A stretch of DNA of 64,000 bases, taken from positions 3,486,501 through 3,550,500 of the forward strand of contig NZ_CP040749.1 of assembly GCF_006065315.1 (NCBI RefSeq), given 5' to 3'. Of this stretch, positions 8,194-16,134 are shown one piece after another; the stretch's first letter is position 1, and every line of letters begins with the position of its first letter. The notes below the pieces were generated by a model, which was not told the origin of the DNA, did not search any database, and saw only the letters and a program-made list of their open reading frames with translations. Made by a program: the position numbers and the translations under genes. The DNA comes from Aureibaculum algae (GTDB lineage: Bacteria; Bacteroidota; Bacteroidia; Flavobacteriales; Flavobacteriaceae).

Positions 8194-8799
8194 TTATTTC
8201 GAAACCTTTTTTAACATTTTAGCAAATTCCTTAGCCAGTTTTGCATAACATTCTGAAATTCTATAACCAGAATCATAATCAAAACCCATAGCTCCAGCTC
8301 CTTGAACTTTAGAATATTTACCAGACCATAAAATAGTAGAAGGGTTTTCTGTTTCATAAATCGTTAAAACGGCATCTATTTCAGCATTTCTTCTAACAAT
8401 ACCTACATTATAACCAGCATATAACTTAGTCGTATGGATTTTAATAGTATACTTAGCTTCGGTATTGTCTTTACTTACATTGAACTCACCTTCATCAAAC
8501 CTCTTATCAAAAGATTCCTTAAACTTTGGCTCATATCTATTTTCGCGATCTGCAAACCAAGATTTTTTAAATTTTTCACCTGTACCTGCTTCTTTCTCTT
8601 CCCTTTTAGCCATTTTATCTTCTAAAAATTCTTCTTCCGAATCATATTTAGGAATCTGTACATCTGAATAATCAAACTCTAAATTATATGAAGTAATCCC
8701 TTTTAAATTTTTGGTTTTTCCTTCAATAGTTTTAGGTTTTTGAGCATACATCGTTAAGGTTGCTAAGATCAATGCGAATACTAATACTTGTTTTTTCAT
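8194..8799 (-). CDS. Secreted protein of unknown function
   Basis: I do not recognise the family. The start chosen is the ATG at 8799, giving MKKQVLVFALILATLTMYAQ, a clean signal peptide (201 residues); a further upstream ATG at 8823 falls inside the likely -7 box and is unlikely. The mature part has a charged, Lys/Glu-rich segment (EEEFLEDKMAKREEKEAG) and then a beta-rich half (AKYTIKIHTTKLYAGYNVGIVRRNAEIDAVLTIYE) with a small conserved-looking loop GAGAMGFDYDSGYR. The protein probably acts in the periplasm or on the outer membrane. Its 3' end meets the Y-polymerase gene tail to tail with only 2 bp between. Confidence 0.75.
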   Translation of the reverse strand: MKKQVLVFALILATLTMYAQKPKTIEGKTKNLKGITSYNLEFDYSDVQIPKYDSEEEFLEDKMAKREEKEAGTGEKFKKSWFADRENRYEPKFKESFDKRFDEGEFNVSKDNTEAKYTIKIHTTKLYAGYNVGIVRRNAEIDAVLTIYETENPSTILWSGKYSKVQGAGAMGFDYDSGYRISECYAKLAKEFAKMLKKVSK

Positions 8800-8820
8800 A
8801 TTTAAAATTTTAATACGGTT

Positions 8821-8828
8821 CAAATTTA
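8821..8828 (-). promoter_or_regulatory. -7 box for the secreted protein
   Basis: CAAATTTA on the + strand (TAAATTTG on the minus strand) overlapping the stop codon of the upstream amidase gene. It argues that the downstream gene has its own promoter and that translation starts at 8799. Confidence 0.5.
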
Positions 8829-10124
8829 AGTTTTTATCAGTTTAAAACGGGCTGTTTTATTATCAATATTTAGTTGCAACCAATACACTCCTGATGATAA
8901 AAATGATAAATCAATTTCTGCTTTTGATTTCTTAGTGGCATTATCATCTTCAAAAACCATTCTACCTGTTACGTCAAAACATTTTATTACTAACACCTCA
9001 TTATCCAGAAAAGAAGTCTCAATTGCAATTTTATCTAAAAAAGGATTAGGATAGACTTTCACTTTGTTAAGTAGCTCATCATCTATACCTAATGCCACAC
9101 AACCGCTAAGAATACCATCAACTTCCGTTCTAATAGTTGGTAACATATCATAAACCTTTTGCCCAGGACATTCTGTACTACCACCATCTCTATGACCAGA
9201 GATTGTTTGTATATACGATCCTGACGAAGCATGATACTTTGTTGCGATAGGATCTATACCTTTTACACAGGCTTTCCATGCCAACAAACTTTTAAGACTA
9301 TTAATCATTGCGGTTTCTGGGGTTACCGTAGTGTAGGTTCCCATCAATGACATCCCTGAAGTTCCACTGTTATGCCCTGAAAAATGAGCTCCTGTCGTAT
9401 CATCTTCTCTCCCTTCATAAACATTCCCTTCTTTATCCAATAAAAAGTTATACCCCACATCTGACCAACCGTTAGTATTTACATGGTAATTCCAGATAGA
9501 ACGTACCACTGCAGCCCAATCTGAAGAGGTATTTGCTCCTGCCGTATGATGTACTATTAAAAACTTAACATCTGTAGAACTTGGATTAGAATTTGGTGGA
9601 CAATCATTATTGGGACACCAAGAAGCTCTTGTTATTACTGTTGGAGCGGCACAATTACAAGAGGCCAATGTTTTCGTTTTGACAGTATTTAAATTACTAC
9701 TTTTCTTTTGTGCTTTCGTTTCTAAAAACGCTGTTTCATAGGGATAATAAAAATTGAATTTTATATCATCTAGCGTTGCCAGCTCCTTCAAAATTATTTT
9801 TACTTGCGTTTGCTCACTCTTAACATCCAGATAGGCCATGGCATGATACTTATTGACTTCAAAATTGTTTTCATCAACAGGAAACAACTGCCATTCATTA
9901 TTAATATCCTTATAATAAACAGCTTCAATGGCTTTAGAAATAGCATTACCTGAAACGCGAATAGAAAAAGCTACAAAAGGATTGTTGGGAATCTGTTCTA
10001 CTTTTAAAACATCTGACACATAAGTTTGTTGAAACTGTTTTTCAACCTTAAGTAAGGTAGTTCTAGATTCTTGAGCAATCAAAACAAAACCAAACAAGTA
10101 AAATAAGAGTACTATTTTTTTCAT
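8826..10124 (-). CDS. T9SS-exported peptidoglycan amidase (amidase_2/PGRP domain)
   Basis: A 432-residue zinc N-acetylmuramoyl-L-alanine amidase. Seen: signal peptide (1-17, ending IAQ); N-terminal beta domain (about 20-135); amidase_2/PGRP domain about 185-335 with zinc ligands His192 (VHHTAG), His311 (SGHRDG) and Cys319 (TECPG), and GYNFLLDKEGNVYEGRE; and a C-terminal type IX secretion sorting domain (about 355-432: VKVYPNPFLDKI ... GVYWLQLNIDN ... FKLIKT). Known: this sorting domain sends proteins across the outer membrane through T9SS. Inferred role: degradation of foreign or shed peptidoglycan outside the cell rather than own-wall turnover. A second amidase, of the other fold, is encoded at 62810-63880. 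Confidence 0.9.
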   Translation of the reverse strand: MKKIVLLFYLFGFVLIAQESRTTLLKVEKQFQQTYVSDVLKVEQIPNNPFVAFSIRVSGNAISKAIEAVYYKDINNEWQLFPVDENNFEVNKYHAMAYLDVKSEQTQVKIILKELATLDDIKFNFYYPYETAFLETKAQKKSSNLNTVKTKTLASCNCAAPTVITRASWCPNNDCPPNSNPSSTDVKFLIVHHTAGANTSSDWAAVVRSIWNYHVNTNGWSDVGYNFLLDKEGNVYEGREDDTTGAHFSGHNSGTSGMSLMGTYTTVTPETAMINSLKSLLAWKACVKGIDPIATKYHASSGSYIQTISGHRDGGSTECPGQKVYDMLPTIRTEVDGILSGCVALGIDDELLNKVKVYPNPFLDKIAIETSFLDNEVLVIKCFDVTGRMVFEDDNATKKSKAEIDLSFLSSGVYWLQLNIDNKTARFKLIKT

Positions 10125-10175
10125 AAAACGAAGATATAAAATATATCTAGAAAGCCTAATTAGTTTATAAATTCT

Positions 10176-10183
10176 TATTTTTG
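10176..10183 (+). promoter_or_regulatory. -7 box of the kynurenine operon
   Basis: TATTTTTG, matches TAnnTTTG; 22 bp upstream of the TTG start at 10206. No good -33 TTG seen. Confidence 0.45.
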
Positions 10184-10205
10184 TTTAAATCATAAAACTA
10201 CAACC

Positions 10206-11477
10206 TTGTCAGATTATCAATTAGGATTAGAATATGCTAAAACGCAAGATCAGTCAGATGATTTATCTGCGTATCGAAATCAATTTCACATTCCAAAAGA
10301 CACAAACGGAAACGACCTCATTTATTTTACAGGGAACTCTTTAGGATTACAACCAAAATCAACCATGTCTTATGTTGAAGAAGAACTTAAAGCATGGGCT
10401 GAACTAGGTGTTGAAGGGCATACTGAAGGTAAGCATCCATGGTTACATTACCATGAATTTTTAACCGAAAATATGGCGAATATTGTAGGTGCAAAACCCA
10501 TAGAAGTTATCGTAATGAATACGTTAACAGCAAATCTGCATTTTATGATGGTTTCCTTTTATAAACCCACAAAAACGAAATATAAAATAGTAATTGAAGC
10601 AGATGCTTTCCCCTCTGATAAGTTTGCCGTAGAATCGCAATTGCGACATCACGGATTTGATGAAAAAGATGGTATAATTTTATGGAAGCCACGCAAAGGA
10701 AATGAATTGGCTAGGTATGAAGATTTAGAAGCTATTTTCGACCTATATGGTGATGAAATAGCATTGACATTAATTGGTGGCGTTAATTATTATACGGGAC
10801 AGTATTTTGATTTAAAACGAATTACATCCTTAGCTCATTTTCACGATTCCATGGTTGGTTTTGACTGTGCTCATGGTGCTGGTAATGTAAAATTAAACCT
10901 ACATGATTCTGGTGCTGATTTTGCAGTTTGGTGTACTTACAAATATTTAAACTCAGGCCCAGGAAGTCTCGCTGGTTGTTTTGTACACGAACGTCATGCC
11001 AACGATAGAGAGTTAAACCGTTTTACAGGCTGGTGGAGCCACAATAAAGAAACACGTTTTAATATGCGTGATGAATTTGATCAATTACCTGGAGCTGAAG
11101 GTTGGCAATTAAGCAATCCCCCCATTTTATCTATGGCAGCTATTAGAGCCTCTTTAGATATGTTTGCCGAAGTAGGAATAGATAGATTGGTTGAAAAATC
11201 GAAAAAACTAACAGGCTATTTTGAATTTTTAATTGAACAATTAAACAATCCAAATATAAAAATTATAACACCAAAAGACCCCTCTGAACGTGGGTGTCAA
11301 CTATCCATTCAGGTATTAAATGCAGACAAAAAATTGCATCATAAACTCACAGAGAGTGGTGTTGTAAGTGACTGGAGAGAGCCAGATGTTATACGCTGTG
11401 CCCCCGTTCCGTTATACAATACATATCTAGATGTATATACTATGGTTGAAAAATTGAAAGAGATACTAAATGACTAA
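10206..11477 (+). CDS. kynU: Kynureninase
   Basis: A 423-residue PLP enzyme that splits kynurenine or 3-hydroxykynurenine into (3-hydroxy)anthranilate and alanine. Seen: FTGNSLGLQP near the N terminus, the substrate segment HPWLHYHE, FDCAHGAGN (219-227, with the PLP-binding Asp220), and the Schiff-base Lys246 in CTYKYLNSGPG. The start is TTG at 10206; no ATG lies upstream in a sensible position and the -7 box is 22 bp away. It overlaps the next gene (kmo) by 8 bp. Together with kmo, haaO and the downstream enzymes this places the gene at the head of a 3-hydroxyanthranilate degradation operon; tryptophan 2,3-dioxygenase and kynurenine formamidase are not in the window. Confidence 0.93.
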   Translation: MSDYQLGLEYAKTQDQSDDLSAYRNQFHIPKDTNGNDLIYFTGNSLGLQPKSTMSYVEEELKAWAELGVEGHTEGKHPWLHYHEFLTENMANIVGAKPIEVIVMNTLTANLHFMMVSFYKPTKTKYKIVIEADAFPSDKFAVESQLRHHGFDEKDGIILWKPRKGNELARYEDLEAIFDLYGDEIALTLIGGVNYYTGQYFDLKRITSLAHFHDSMVGFDCAHGAGNVKLNLHDSGADFAVWCTYKYLNSGPGSLAGCFVHERHANDRELNRFTGWWSHNKETRFNMRDEFDQLPGAEGWQLSNPPILSMAAIRASLDMFAEVGIDRLVEKSKKLTGYFEFLIEQLNNPNIKIITPKDPSERGCQLSIQVLNADKKLHHKLTESGVVSDWREPDVIRCAPVPLYNTYLDVYTMVEKLKEILND

Positions 11478-12879
11478 AAAAGATAACATACTCATAGTAG
11501 GTGCCGGACTTTGTGGCTCACTCCTAGCCTTGCGTTTAGGACAACGCGGCTATAACATTAGTGTTTATGAAAAACGACCTGATTTACGTAAAATAGATAT
11601 CAGTGCAGGACGCTCCATCAATCTTGCTTTTTCAGATAGAGGTATAAAAGCAATGAAATTGGTGGGTTTAGAAGAAAAGGTTAAACCGCTCTGCATCCCA
11701 ATGAATGGTAGAATGTTGCACGATGTAGCAGGAAATACTGTTTTAGCACCCTATAGCGGTAGAGAACATGAATATATCAATTCCATTTCTCGGGGTGATT
11801 TAAATGCCTTATTACTCGATGAAGCTGAAGCATTACCTAACGTAACCATCTACTTTAATCATAAATCTACTGAGGTTGATTTTGAAAATTCCATAGCTCA
11901 TTTTTATCAATATGAAACAAAATCTGAGGTTTCAAAAAAAGCAGATGTCATTTTTGGAACAGACGGAGCAGGTTCTTCTTTACGAAAAAGTTACTATTTA
12001 GGTAAAAAATTCTTATTCAGTTTTAGCCAAGATTATTTGACGCATGGCTATAAAGAATTAAGTATTCTACCTGCCAAAAATGGTGGCTACAAAGTCTTTA
12101 AAAATGCCTTACACATTTGGGGAAGAGGCGATTTTATGCTTATTGCATTACCCAATTTGGATGGTAGTTTTACGGTAACCTTATTTTTAAGTTATGCTGA
12201 AGGCGAATACAATTTTAACAACTTAACAACTAAAGAGAAAGTACTAGAATTCTTTACAACATACTTTAAAGACGCCTTGGAATTGATGCCAAATCTCATT
12301 GATGATTTCTTTGAAAATCCTACATCACCTTTAGGTACGGTAAAATGTTCTCCTTGGCATTATAAAGGAAATACCTTATTAATGGGAGATTCTGCTCATG
12401 CGATTGTTCCGTTTTACGGTCAAGGAATGAATGCTTCTTTTGAGGATGTGGTTGAATTTGATAAATACCTTGATGATGCACAAGATTGGGAAAGTGTTTT
12501 TAAAGCCTTCGAAAAATCGCGAAAAATAGATACCGATGCTATTGCTGATTTAGCCATAGATAATTTTCATGAAATGAAAGGTCACGTAAACAATGCTATC
12601 TTTAGAGAAAAGCGTAATTTAGAAATGGCCTTAGAAAAAAACTTCCCAACTGAATATTCTTCAAAATATTCATTGGTTACTTTTAATGAAAATATCGGAT
12701 ATTATAAAGCAATGACTCAAGGAAGAGCACAGGATAAGGCGATGTTAAATATGATTGCCGATCATGACATTTCAATATCCGAAAAAACGTCTAAAGAAGA
12801 GTTAGCTGCAATTTTAAAAAAGGTACAAACTGAAACAGAAAACATTTTAGAAGAAGACAGGATTGCAAAAAACATGTAA
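11470..12879 (+). CDS. kmo: Kynurenine 3-monooxygenase
   Basis: A 469-residue FAD aromatic hydroxylase converting kynurenine to 3-hydroxykynurenine with NADPH and O2. Seen: FAD motif GAGLCG (11-16) followed by the acidic end of beta-2 in VYEKRPDLR, the Arg-rich GRSINLAFSDRG segment, a DG motif (GTDGAGS), and the GD motif LLMGDSAHAIVPFYGQGMNA, which is diagnostic of KMO (the GQGMNA stretch). The C-terminal helical region (about 385-469) is shorter in hydrophobicity than the mitochondrial membrane anchor, so a soluble or peripheral enzyme is expected. It overlaps kynU and is followed by a repeat-filled 149-bp gap. Confidence 0.93.
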   Translation: MTKKDNILIVGAGLCGSLLALRLGQRGYNISVYEKRPDLRKIDISAGRSINLAFSDRGIKAMKLVGLEEKVKPLCIPMNGRMLHDVAGNTVLAPYSGREHEYINSISRGDLNALLLDEAEALPNVTIYFNHKSTEVDFENSIAHFYQYETKSEVSKKADVIFGTDGAGSSLRKSYYLGKKFLFSFSQDYLTHGYKELSILPAKNGGYKVFKNALHIWGRGDFMLIALPNLDGSFTVTLFLSYAEGEYNFNNLTTKEKVLEFFTTYFKDALELMPNLIDDFFENPTSPLGTVKCSPWHYKGNTLLMGDSAHAIVPFYGQGMNASFEDVVEFDKYLDDAQDWESVFKAFEKSRKIDTDAIADLAIDNFHEMKGHVNNAIFREKRNLEMALEKNFPTEYSSKYSLVTFNENIGYYKAMTQGRAQDKAMLNMIADHDISISEKTSKEELAAILKKVQTETENILEEDRIAKNM

Positions 12880-12880
12880 A

Positions 12881-12914
12881 ATCCCACCCCGACACTCCCG
12901 AACGGAGGGGGATT
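12881..12914. repeat. Palindromic intergenic repeat (CCCACCCC...GGGGGATT)
   Basis: Stem CTCCC/GAGGG at 12895-12899 and 12905-12909 within longer C-rich and G-rich arms. With the unit at 12934-13026 it makes outer arms AATCCCA...TGGGATT around the whole kmo-ridA gap. Confidence 0.55.
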
Positions 12915-12933
12915 TAAACGCAAAATTTGCCTA

Positions 12934-13026
12934 TATTTATGTTTAAAATATTAATTCAACAATAAAAATATTCTTAACCACCCAGTTAGGAGTTCCTTTC
13001 CTTCGGGAAGGCTAGGATGGGATTTT
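12934..13026 (+). repeat. Duplicated leader repeat, copy 1 (before the aminomuconate deaminase gene)
   Basis: About 93 bp that matches the segment 16038-16131 upstream of the 3-hydroxyanthranilate dioxygenase gene along its length: shared AAATATTAAT, TTCTTAACC, CCCAGTTAGGA, the hairpin CCTTTCCTTCGGGAAGG and the end GGCTAGGATGGGATTTT. In both copies the repeat ends only a few bases before the start codon of the following gene. A shortened, diverged relative is at 15046-15109. Confidence 0.7.
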
Positions 13027-13028
13027 AT

Positions 13029-13430
13029 ATGGATAACAAAGTAACACCTCGAGGAGCCTACCCACATACCAAGCGTGCAGGTGATTTTATATTTGTATCT
13101 GGTACCAGTTCAAGAAGACCAGACAATACCATTGCTGGTGTTGATATTATTGACGAAATGGGTACAAAACACCTCAACATTGAAATTCAAACCCGTGAAG
13201 TACTAAAAAACATTGAACGAAATTTAGCGAATGAAGGTGCTACTTTAAAAGATATTGTTGATGTTACTACTTTCTTAGTAAATATGAATGACTTTGCTGG
13301 CTACAACAAGGCATATGCAGAATTTTTTGACAAAGAAACAGGACCAACCCGAACAACTGTTGCTGTACATCAATTACCACATCCAGATTTAGTGGTGGAG
13401 ATTAAGGTAATGGCTTATAAAAAGATTTGA
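13029..13430 (+). CDS. RidA-family 2-aminomuconate deaminase
   Basis: A 133-residue RidA/YjgF-family protein, start taken at ATG 13029 (MDNKVTPRG). An ATG 12 bp earlier (13017) belongs to the repeat that ends here: the same ATGGGATTTT in the second repeat copy (16122) runs into a stop, so it is not a conserved start. Seen: [24 protein letters not shown], the family Arg in [11 protein letters not shown], and the C-terminal [11 protein letters not shown]. Known: RidA-fold enzymes in 3-hydroxyanthranilate or 2-nitrobenzoate clusters hydrolyse 2-aminomuconate to 4-oxalocrotonate plus ammonia. The neighbours (semialdehyde dehydrogenase, HAO, ACMSD) support that role over general 2-aminoacrylate clearing. 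Confidence 0.82.
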   Translation: MDNKVTPRGAYPHTKRAGDFIFVSGTSSRRPDNTIAGVDIIDEMGTKHLNIEIQTREVLKNIERNLANEGATLKDIVDVTTFLVNMNDFAGYNKAYAEFFDKETGPTRTTVAVHQLPHPDLVVEIKVMAYKKI

Positions 13431-13480
13431 GGTTTGAAATAATTAAAATTGGTAGGATTGTCCCCTTGAGGATTAGTGAG

Positions 13481-13500
13481 AAACAAAATGTGTTTTGTTT
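13481..13500. repeat. Hairpin in the ridA-ALDH gap
   Basis: Perfect 8-bp stem AAACAAAA/TTTTGTTT with loop TGTG; a small GAGC/GCTC hairpin follows at 13512-13522. The 134-bp gap holds no gene; these probably belong to another intergenic repeat. Confidence 0.4.
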
Positions 13501-13564
13501 TGAAGCTACCGAGCGAAGCTCATAGGGTTGTAAAACGTGAGTTTAAAAAAGTAATAAGTTAATA

Positions 13565-15007
13565 ATGACAAAAATCCAAAACTACATCAACGGAAAATTT
13601 TCGCCTCCCATCAAAGATAGATGGCTAGACAATTATTGTCCCGCCAATGGTGAAGTTTATGGACAAATTCCCAATTCAACTCAAGCAGATATAGACAACG
13701 CTGTTAAAGCTGCGAAAACAGCTTTTGCTTCTTGGTCGCAAACTACACTGGATGAACGTAGTAGAATTCTCATTAAAATTTCAGAATTAATAGAAGTCAA
13801 TTTAGATCGATTTGCAGAAGCAGAGAGTAAGGATAATGGAAAACCCATCTCATTGGCAAAAACAGTAGATATTCCAAGAGCAGCGAGTAATTTTCGCTTT
13901 TTTGGAAATGCCATTACGCAGTTTGCAAGTGAGAGTCACGAGAGTGTTGGGCAAAACGCCATCAATTATACCTTACGCCAACCAATTGGCGTTGTGGGTT
14001 GTATCAGTCCGTGGAACCTCCCACTCTATTTATTTACATGGAAAATTGCCCCTGCTTTAGCTGCTGGTAACTGTGTAATTGCCAAACCAAGTGAAGTCAC
14101 ACCTATGACCGCTTATTTACTTGGAGAGATACTAAATGAAGCTGGCCTCCCAAAAGGCGTATTAAACATAGTACATGGAACAGGAACCTCAACAGGAAAA
14201 GCAATGGTTGAACATCCTGACATTAAAGCCATTTCATTTACAGGGGGTACCAAAACAGGAGCCGAAATCGCAAAAATAGCCGCTCCTATGTTTAAAAAAT
14301 TATCGTTAGAATTAGGAGGAAAAAACCCTAATATCATCTTTGCCGATTGTAATTATACGGAAATGTTAGAAACTACCGTACGCTCTTCATTTGCCAATCA
14401 AGGACAAATATGTTTATGCGGTAGTCGCATTTTTGTAGAAGCATCTATTTATGAAAAATTCAAGACGGATTTTATAAATAAAGTAAAAGTATTAAAAGTG
14501 GGACACCCTTCCAATTCTGATACGAATATTGGAGCATTGGTTTCTAAAGAGCATCTTGAAAAAGTTTTAGATTATATCAACATTTCAAAATCAGAAAACG
14601 GAAATATTTTATGTGGTGGAGAAAAGGTAACCGTCACCGATTATGAAAATGGATATTATTTGGAACCCACAGTTATTGAAATTACAACAAACAATTGTCG
14701 GATAAATCAAGAAGAAGTATTTGGCCCTGTGGTTACTATTATGCCTTTTAAAAGTGACGATGAAGCTTTACAAATGGCAAATAGCGTTAAATACGGGCTA
14801 TCTGCAACTTTATGGACCAATGATTTGTCTAGAACCATGCGAATGACCAATCAGTTCGAAGTCGGAATAGTTTGGGTAAATACGTGGATGTTACGCGATT
14901 TACGAACCCCTTTTGGCGGCATAAAAGCCTCGGGAATGGGACGAGAAGGCGGATTTGAAGCCTTACGCTTTTTCACAGAAGCAAAGAATGTGTGTATAAA
15001 ATATTAG
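13565..15007 (+). CDS. 2-Aminomuconate-6-semialdehyde dehydrogenase (ALDH family)
   Basis: A 480-residue NAD-dependent aldehyde dehydrogenase close in motif to ALDH8A1/AmnC. Seen: CISPWNLPL (146-154), AGNCVIAKPSE, FTGGTKTGAEIA, general base Glu249 in LELGGKNPN, nucleophile Cys283 in GQICLCGSRIFV, and the C-terminal FGGIKASGMGREGG. The GQICLCGSR sequence is that of the aminomuconate/hydroxymuconate semialdehyde group. It oxidises 2-aminomuconate 6-semialdehyde (made by ACMSD at 16810-17895) to 2-aminomuconate, the substrate of the deaminase just upstream. The gap downstream contains two palindromic repeats. A generic betaine-type aldehyde dehydrogenase is less likely given the operon. Confidence 0.87.
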   Translation: MTKIQNYINGKFSPPIKDRWLDNYCPANGEVYGQIPNSTQADIDNAVKAAKTAFASWSQTTLDERSRILIKISELIEVNLDRFAEAESKDNGKPISLAKTVDIPRAASNFRFFGNAITQFASESHESVGQNAINYTLRQPIGVVGCISPWNLPLYLFTWKIAPALAAGNCVIAKPSEVTPMTAYLLGEILNEAGLPKGVLNIVHGTGTSTGKAMVEHPDIKAISFTGGTKTGAEIAKIAAPMFKKLSLELGGKNPNIIFADCNYTEMLETTVRSSFANQGQICLCGSRIFVEASIYEKFKTDFINKVKVLKVGHPSNSDTNIGALVSKEHLEKVLDYINISKSENGNILCGGEKVTVTDYENGYYLEPTVIEITTNNCRINQEEVFGPVVTIMPFKSDDEALQMANSVKYGLSATLWTNDLSRTMRMTNQFEVGIVWVNTWMLRDLRTPFGGIKASGMGREGGFEALRFFTEAKNVCIKY

Positions 15008-15109
15008 CCCATCTTCCGTCTTCCCGAAGGGAAGGAACTTGGGTGAAACTAAAAATCAAATTATTAATCTAAAATAAAACTCCTTCCCCTTGGGAAGGTT
15101 GGAATGGGA
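15008..15109. repeat. Compound palindromic repeat between ALDH and SDR genes
   Basis: Contains two hairpins, CTTCCC/GGGAAG at 15020-15034 and CCTTCCC/GGGAAGG at 15082-15098, and outer arms CCCATCTTCC (15008) and GGAATGGG (15101). The right half (15046-15109) resembles the duplicated leader at 12934-13026. Its end supplies the ATG at 15104. Confidence 0.6.
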
Positions 15110-15895
15110 ATGAACTTAAAATTAGAAAACAAAAATGCATTGGTTTGTGGCAGTACTCAGGGTATTGGTAAGGCCTGTGCCATGGCATTGGCAGAATTGG
15201 GTGCTAATATTACCTTAGTGGCCAGAAATGAAGAAAAATTAAAACAGGTAGTAGCAGAATTACCAAACACCTATCAAAATCACTCGTATATCGTGGCTGA
15301 TTTTCAAAACCCTGTAGAATTAGGGCAAAAAGTAGCTCGAAAACTCGCTGAAGTTGACACTTATCACATATTAGTTAACAACACTGGGGGGCCAGCTGGA
15401 GGAGCTGCCTTATCCGCAGAGTTATCAGAATTTGAAAGTGCTTTTACACAACATTTAAAATCGAATCATATATTGGTTCAAACAGTAGTTCCAAAAATGA
15501 AAGAAGCTGATTTTGGTAGAATTATTAACATCATTTCAACCTCAGTAAAACAACCGTTGGATGGGTTGGGTGTGAGTAATACCATTAGAGGTGCAGTTGC
15601 CAATTGGAGTAAGACCTTAGCTAATGAACTGGGAGAATATGGTATTACCGTAAATAACGTTTTACCTGGAGCAACCGCCACCACAAGATTGACTGAAATA
15701 ATCAATAATAAAGCGACTAAAACAGGCAGAAAACCTGAAGAAATTTCAAAAGCTATGAAGAATGGTATTCCTGCCAAGCGTTTTGCACAACCAGGAGAAA
15801 TAGCAAATGCCGTCGCTTTTTTAGCTACGGAAGCTGCTAGTTATATCAATGGAATTAATTTACCTGTAGATGGTGGCAGAACGAAATCATTGTAA
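15110..15895 (+). CDS. SDR-fold protein with altered catalytic residues
   Basis: A 261-residue short-chain dehydrogenase/reductase-like protein; start at ATG 15110 (MNLKLENKN) because the ATG at 15104 lies in the repeat. Seen: a Rossmann glycine motif CGSTQGIG (13-20; Cys where Thr is usual), NNTGGPAGG (90-98), Ser143 in INIISTS, but Ser156 and Arg160 (VSNTIRGAV) where the catalytic Tyr and Lys of YxxxK should be; C-terminal NGINLPVDGGRTKSL. This pattern fits the BKR-like SDR subgroup (CDD describes one, cd05344, as imperfect in NAD motif and tetrad, from memory). Its place inside the aminomuconate operon implies a step on a muconate intermediate; a reductase for 2-aminomuconate is one possibility. 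The reaction is unknown. Confidence 0.78.
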   Translation: MNLKLENKNALVCGSTQGIGKACAMALAELGANITLVARNEEKLKQVVAELPNTYQNHSYIVADFQNPVELGQKVARKLAEVDTYHILVNNTGGPAGGAALSAELSEFESAFTQHLKSNHILVQTVVPKMKEADFGRIINIISTSVKQPLDGLGVSNTIRGAVANWSKTLANELGEYGITVNNVLPGATATTRLTEIINNKATKTGRKPEEISKAMKNGIPAKRFAQPGEIANAVAFLATEAASYINGINLPVDGGRTKSL

Positions 15896-15937
15896 TAACG
15901 TATTCTTTTCTTATAAGACTTATTTAAGAAAAATGAT

Positions 15938-16004
15938 GTCCGTTCGAGCGGAGTCGAGAACTTATCTGTCACGATTAAATTAGATTTCGGCTCCGGCTTA
16001 TGAC
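15938..16004. repeat. Imperfect inverted intergenic repeat (GAGCGGAGTCGA type)
   Basis: Left arm GTCCGTTCGAGCGGAGTCGA (15938-15957) and right arm with CGGCTCCGGCTTATGAC (15988-16004). Same family as 2925-2995. It lies just upstream of the second copy of the duplicated leader. Confidence 0.6.
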
Positions 16005-16037
16005 TTAAGTTGTGGTAGTTAAGAATACAGAAATTCG

Positions 16038-16131
16038 TATCTTTATACTTGAAATATTAATACACTAACAAAAATTCTTAACCGCCCAGTTAGGAATTCC
16101 TTCCCTTTAGGAAGGCTAGGATGGGATTTTT
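16038..16131 (+). repeat. Duplicated leader repeat, copy 2 (before haaO)
   Basis: Second copy of the unit at 12934-13026; includes the hairpin CCTTCCCTTTAGGAAGG (16100-16116) and ends GGCTAGGATGGGATTTTTA three bases before the ATG at 16135. An upstream TATCTTTA at 16038-16045 is one base from a -7 box, so the unit may carry a weak promoter (inference). Confidence 0.68.
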
Positions 16132-16134
16132 ACT

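Noticed and set aside
13017..13028. Earlier ATG (13017) for the RidA-type gene
   Set aside because: The ATG belongs to the duplicated repeat; in the other copy the same ATG leads to a stop, so it is not a selected start.
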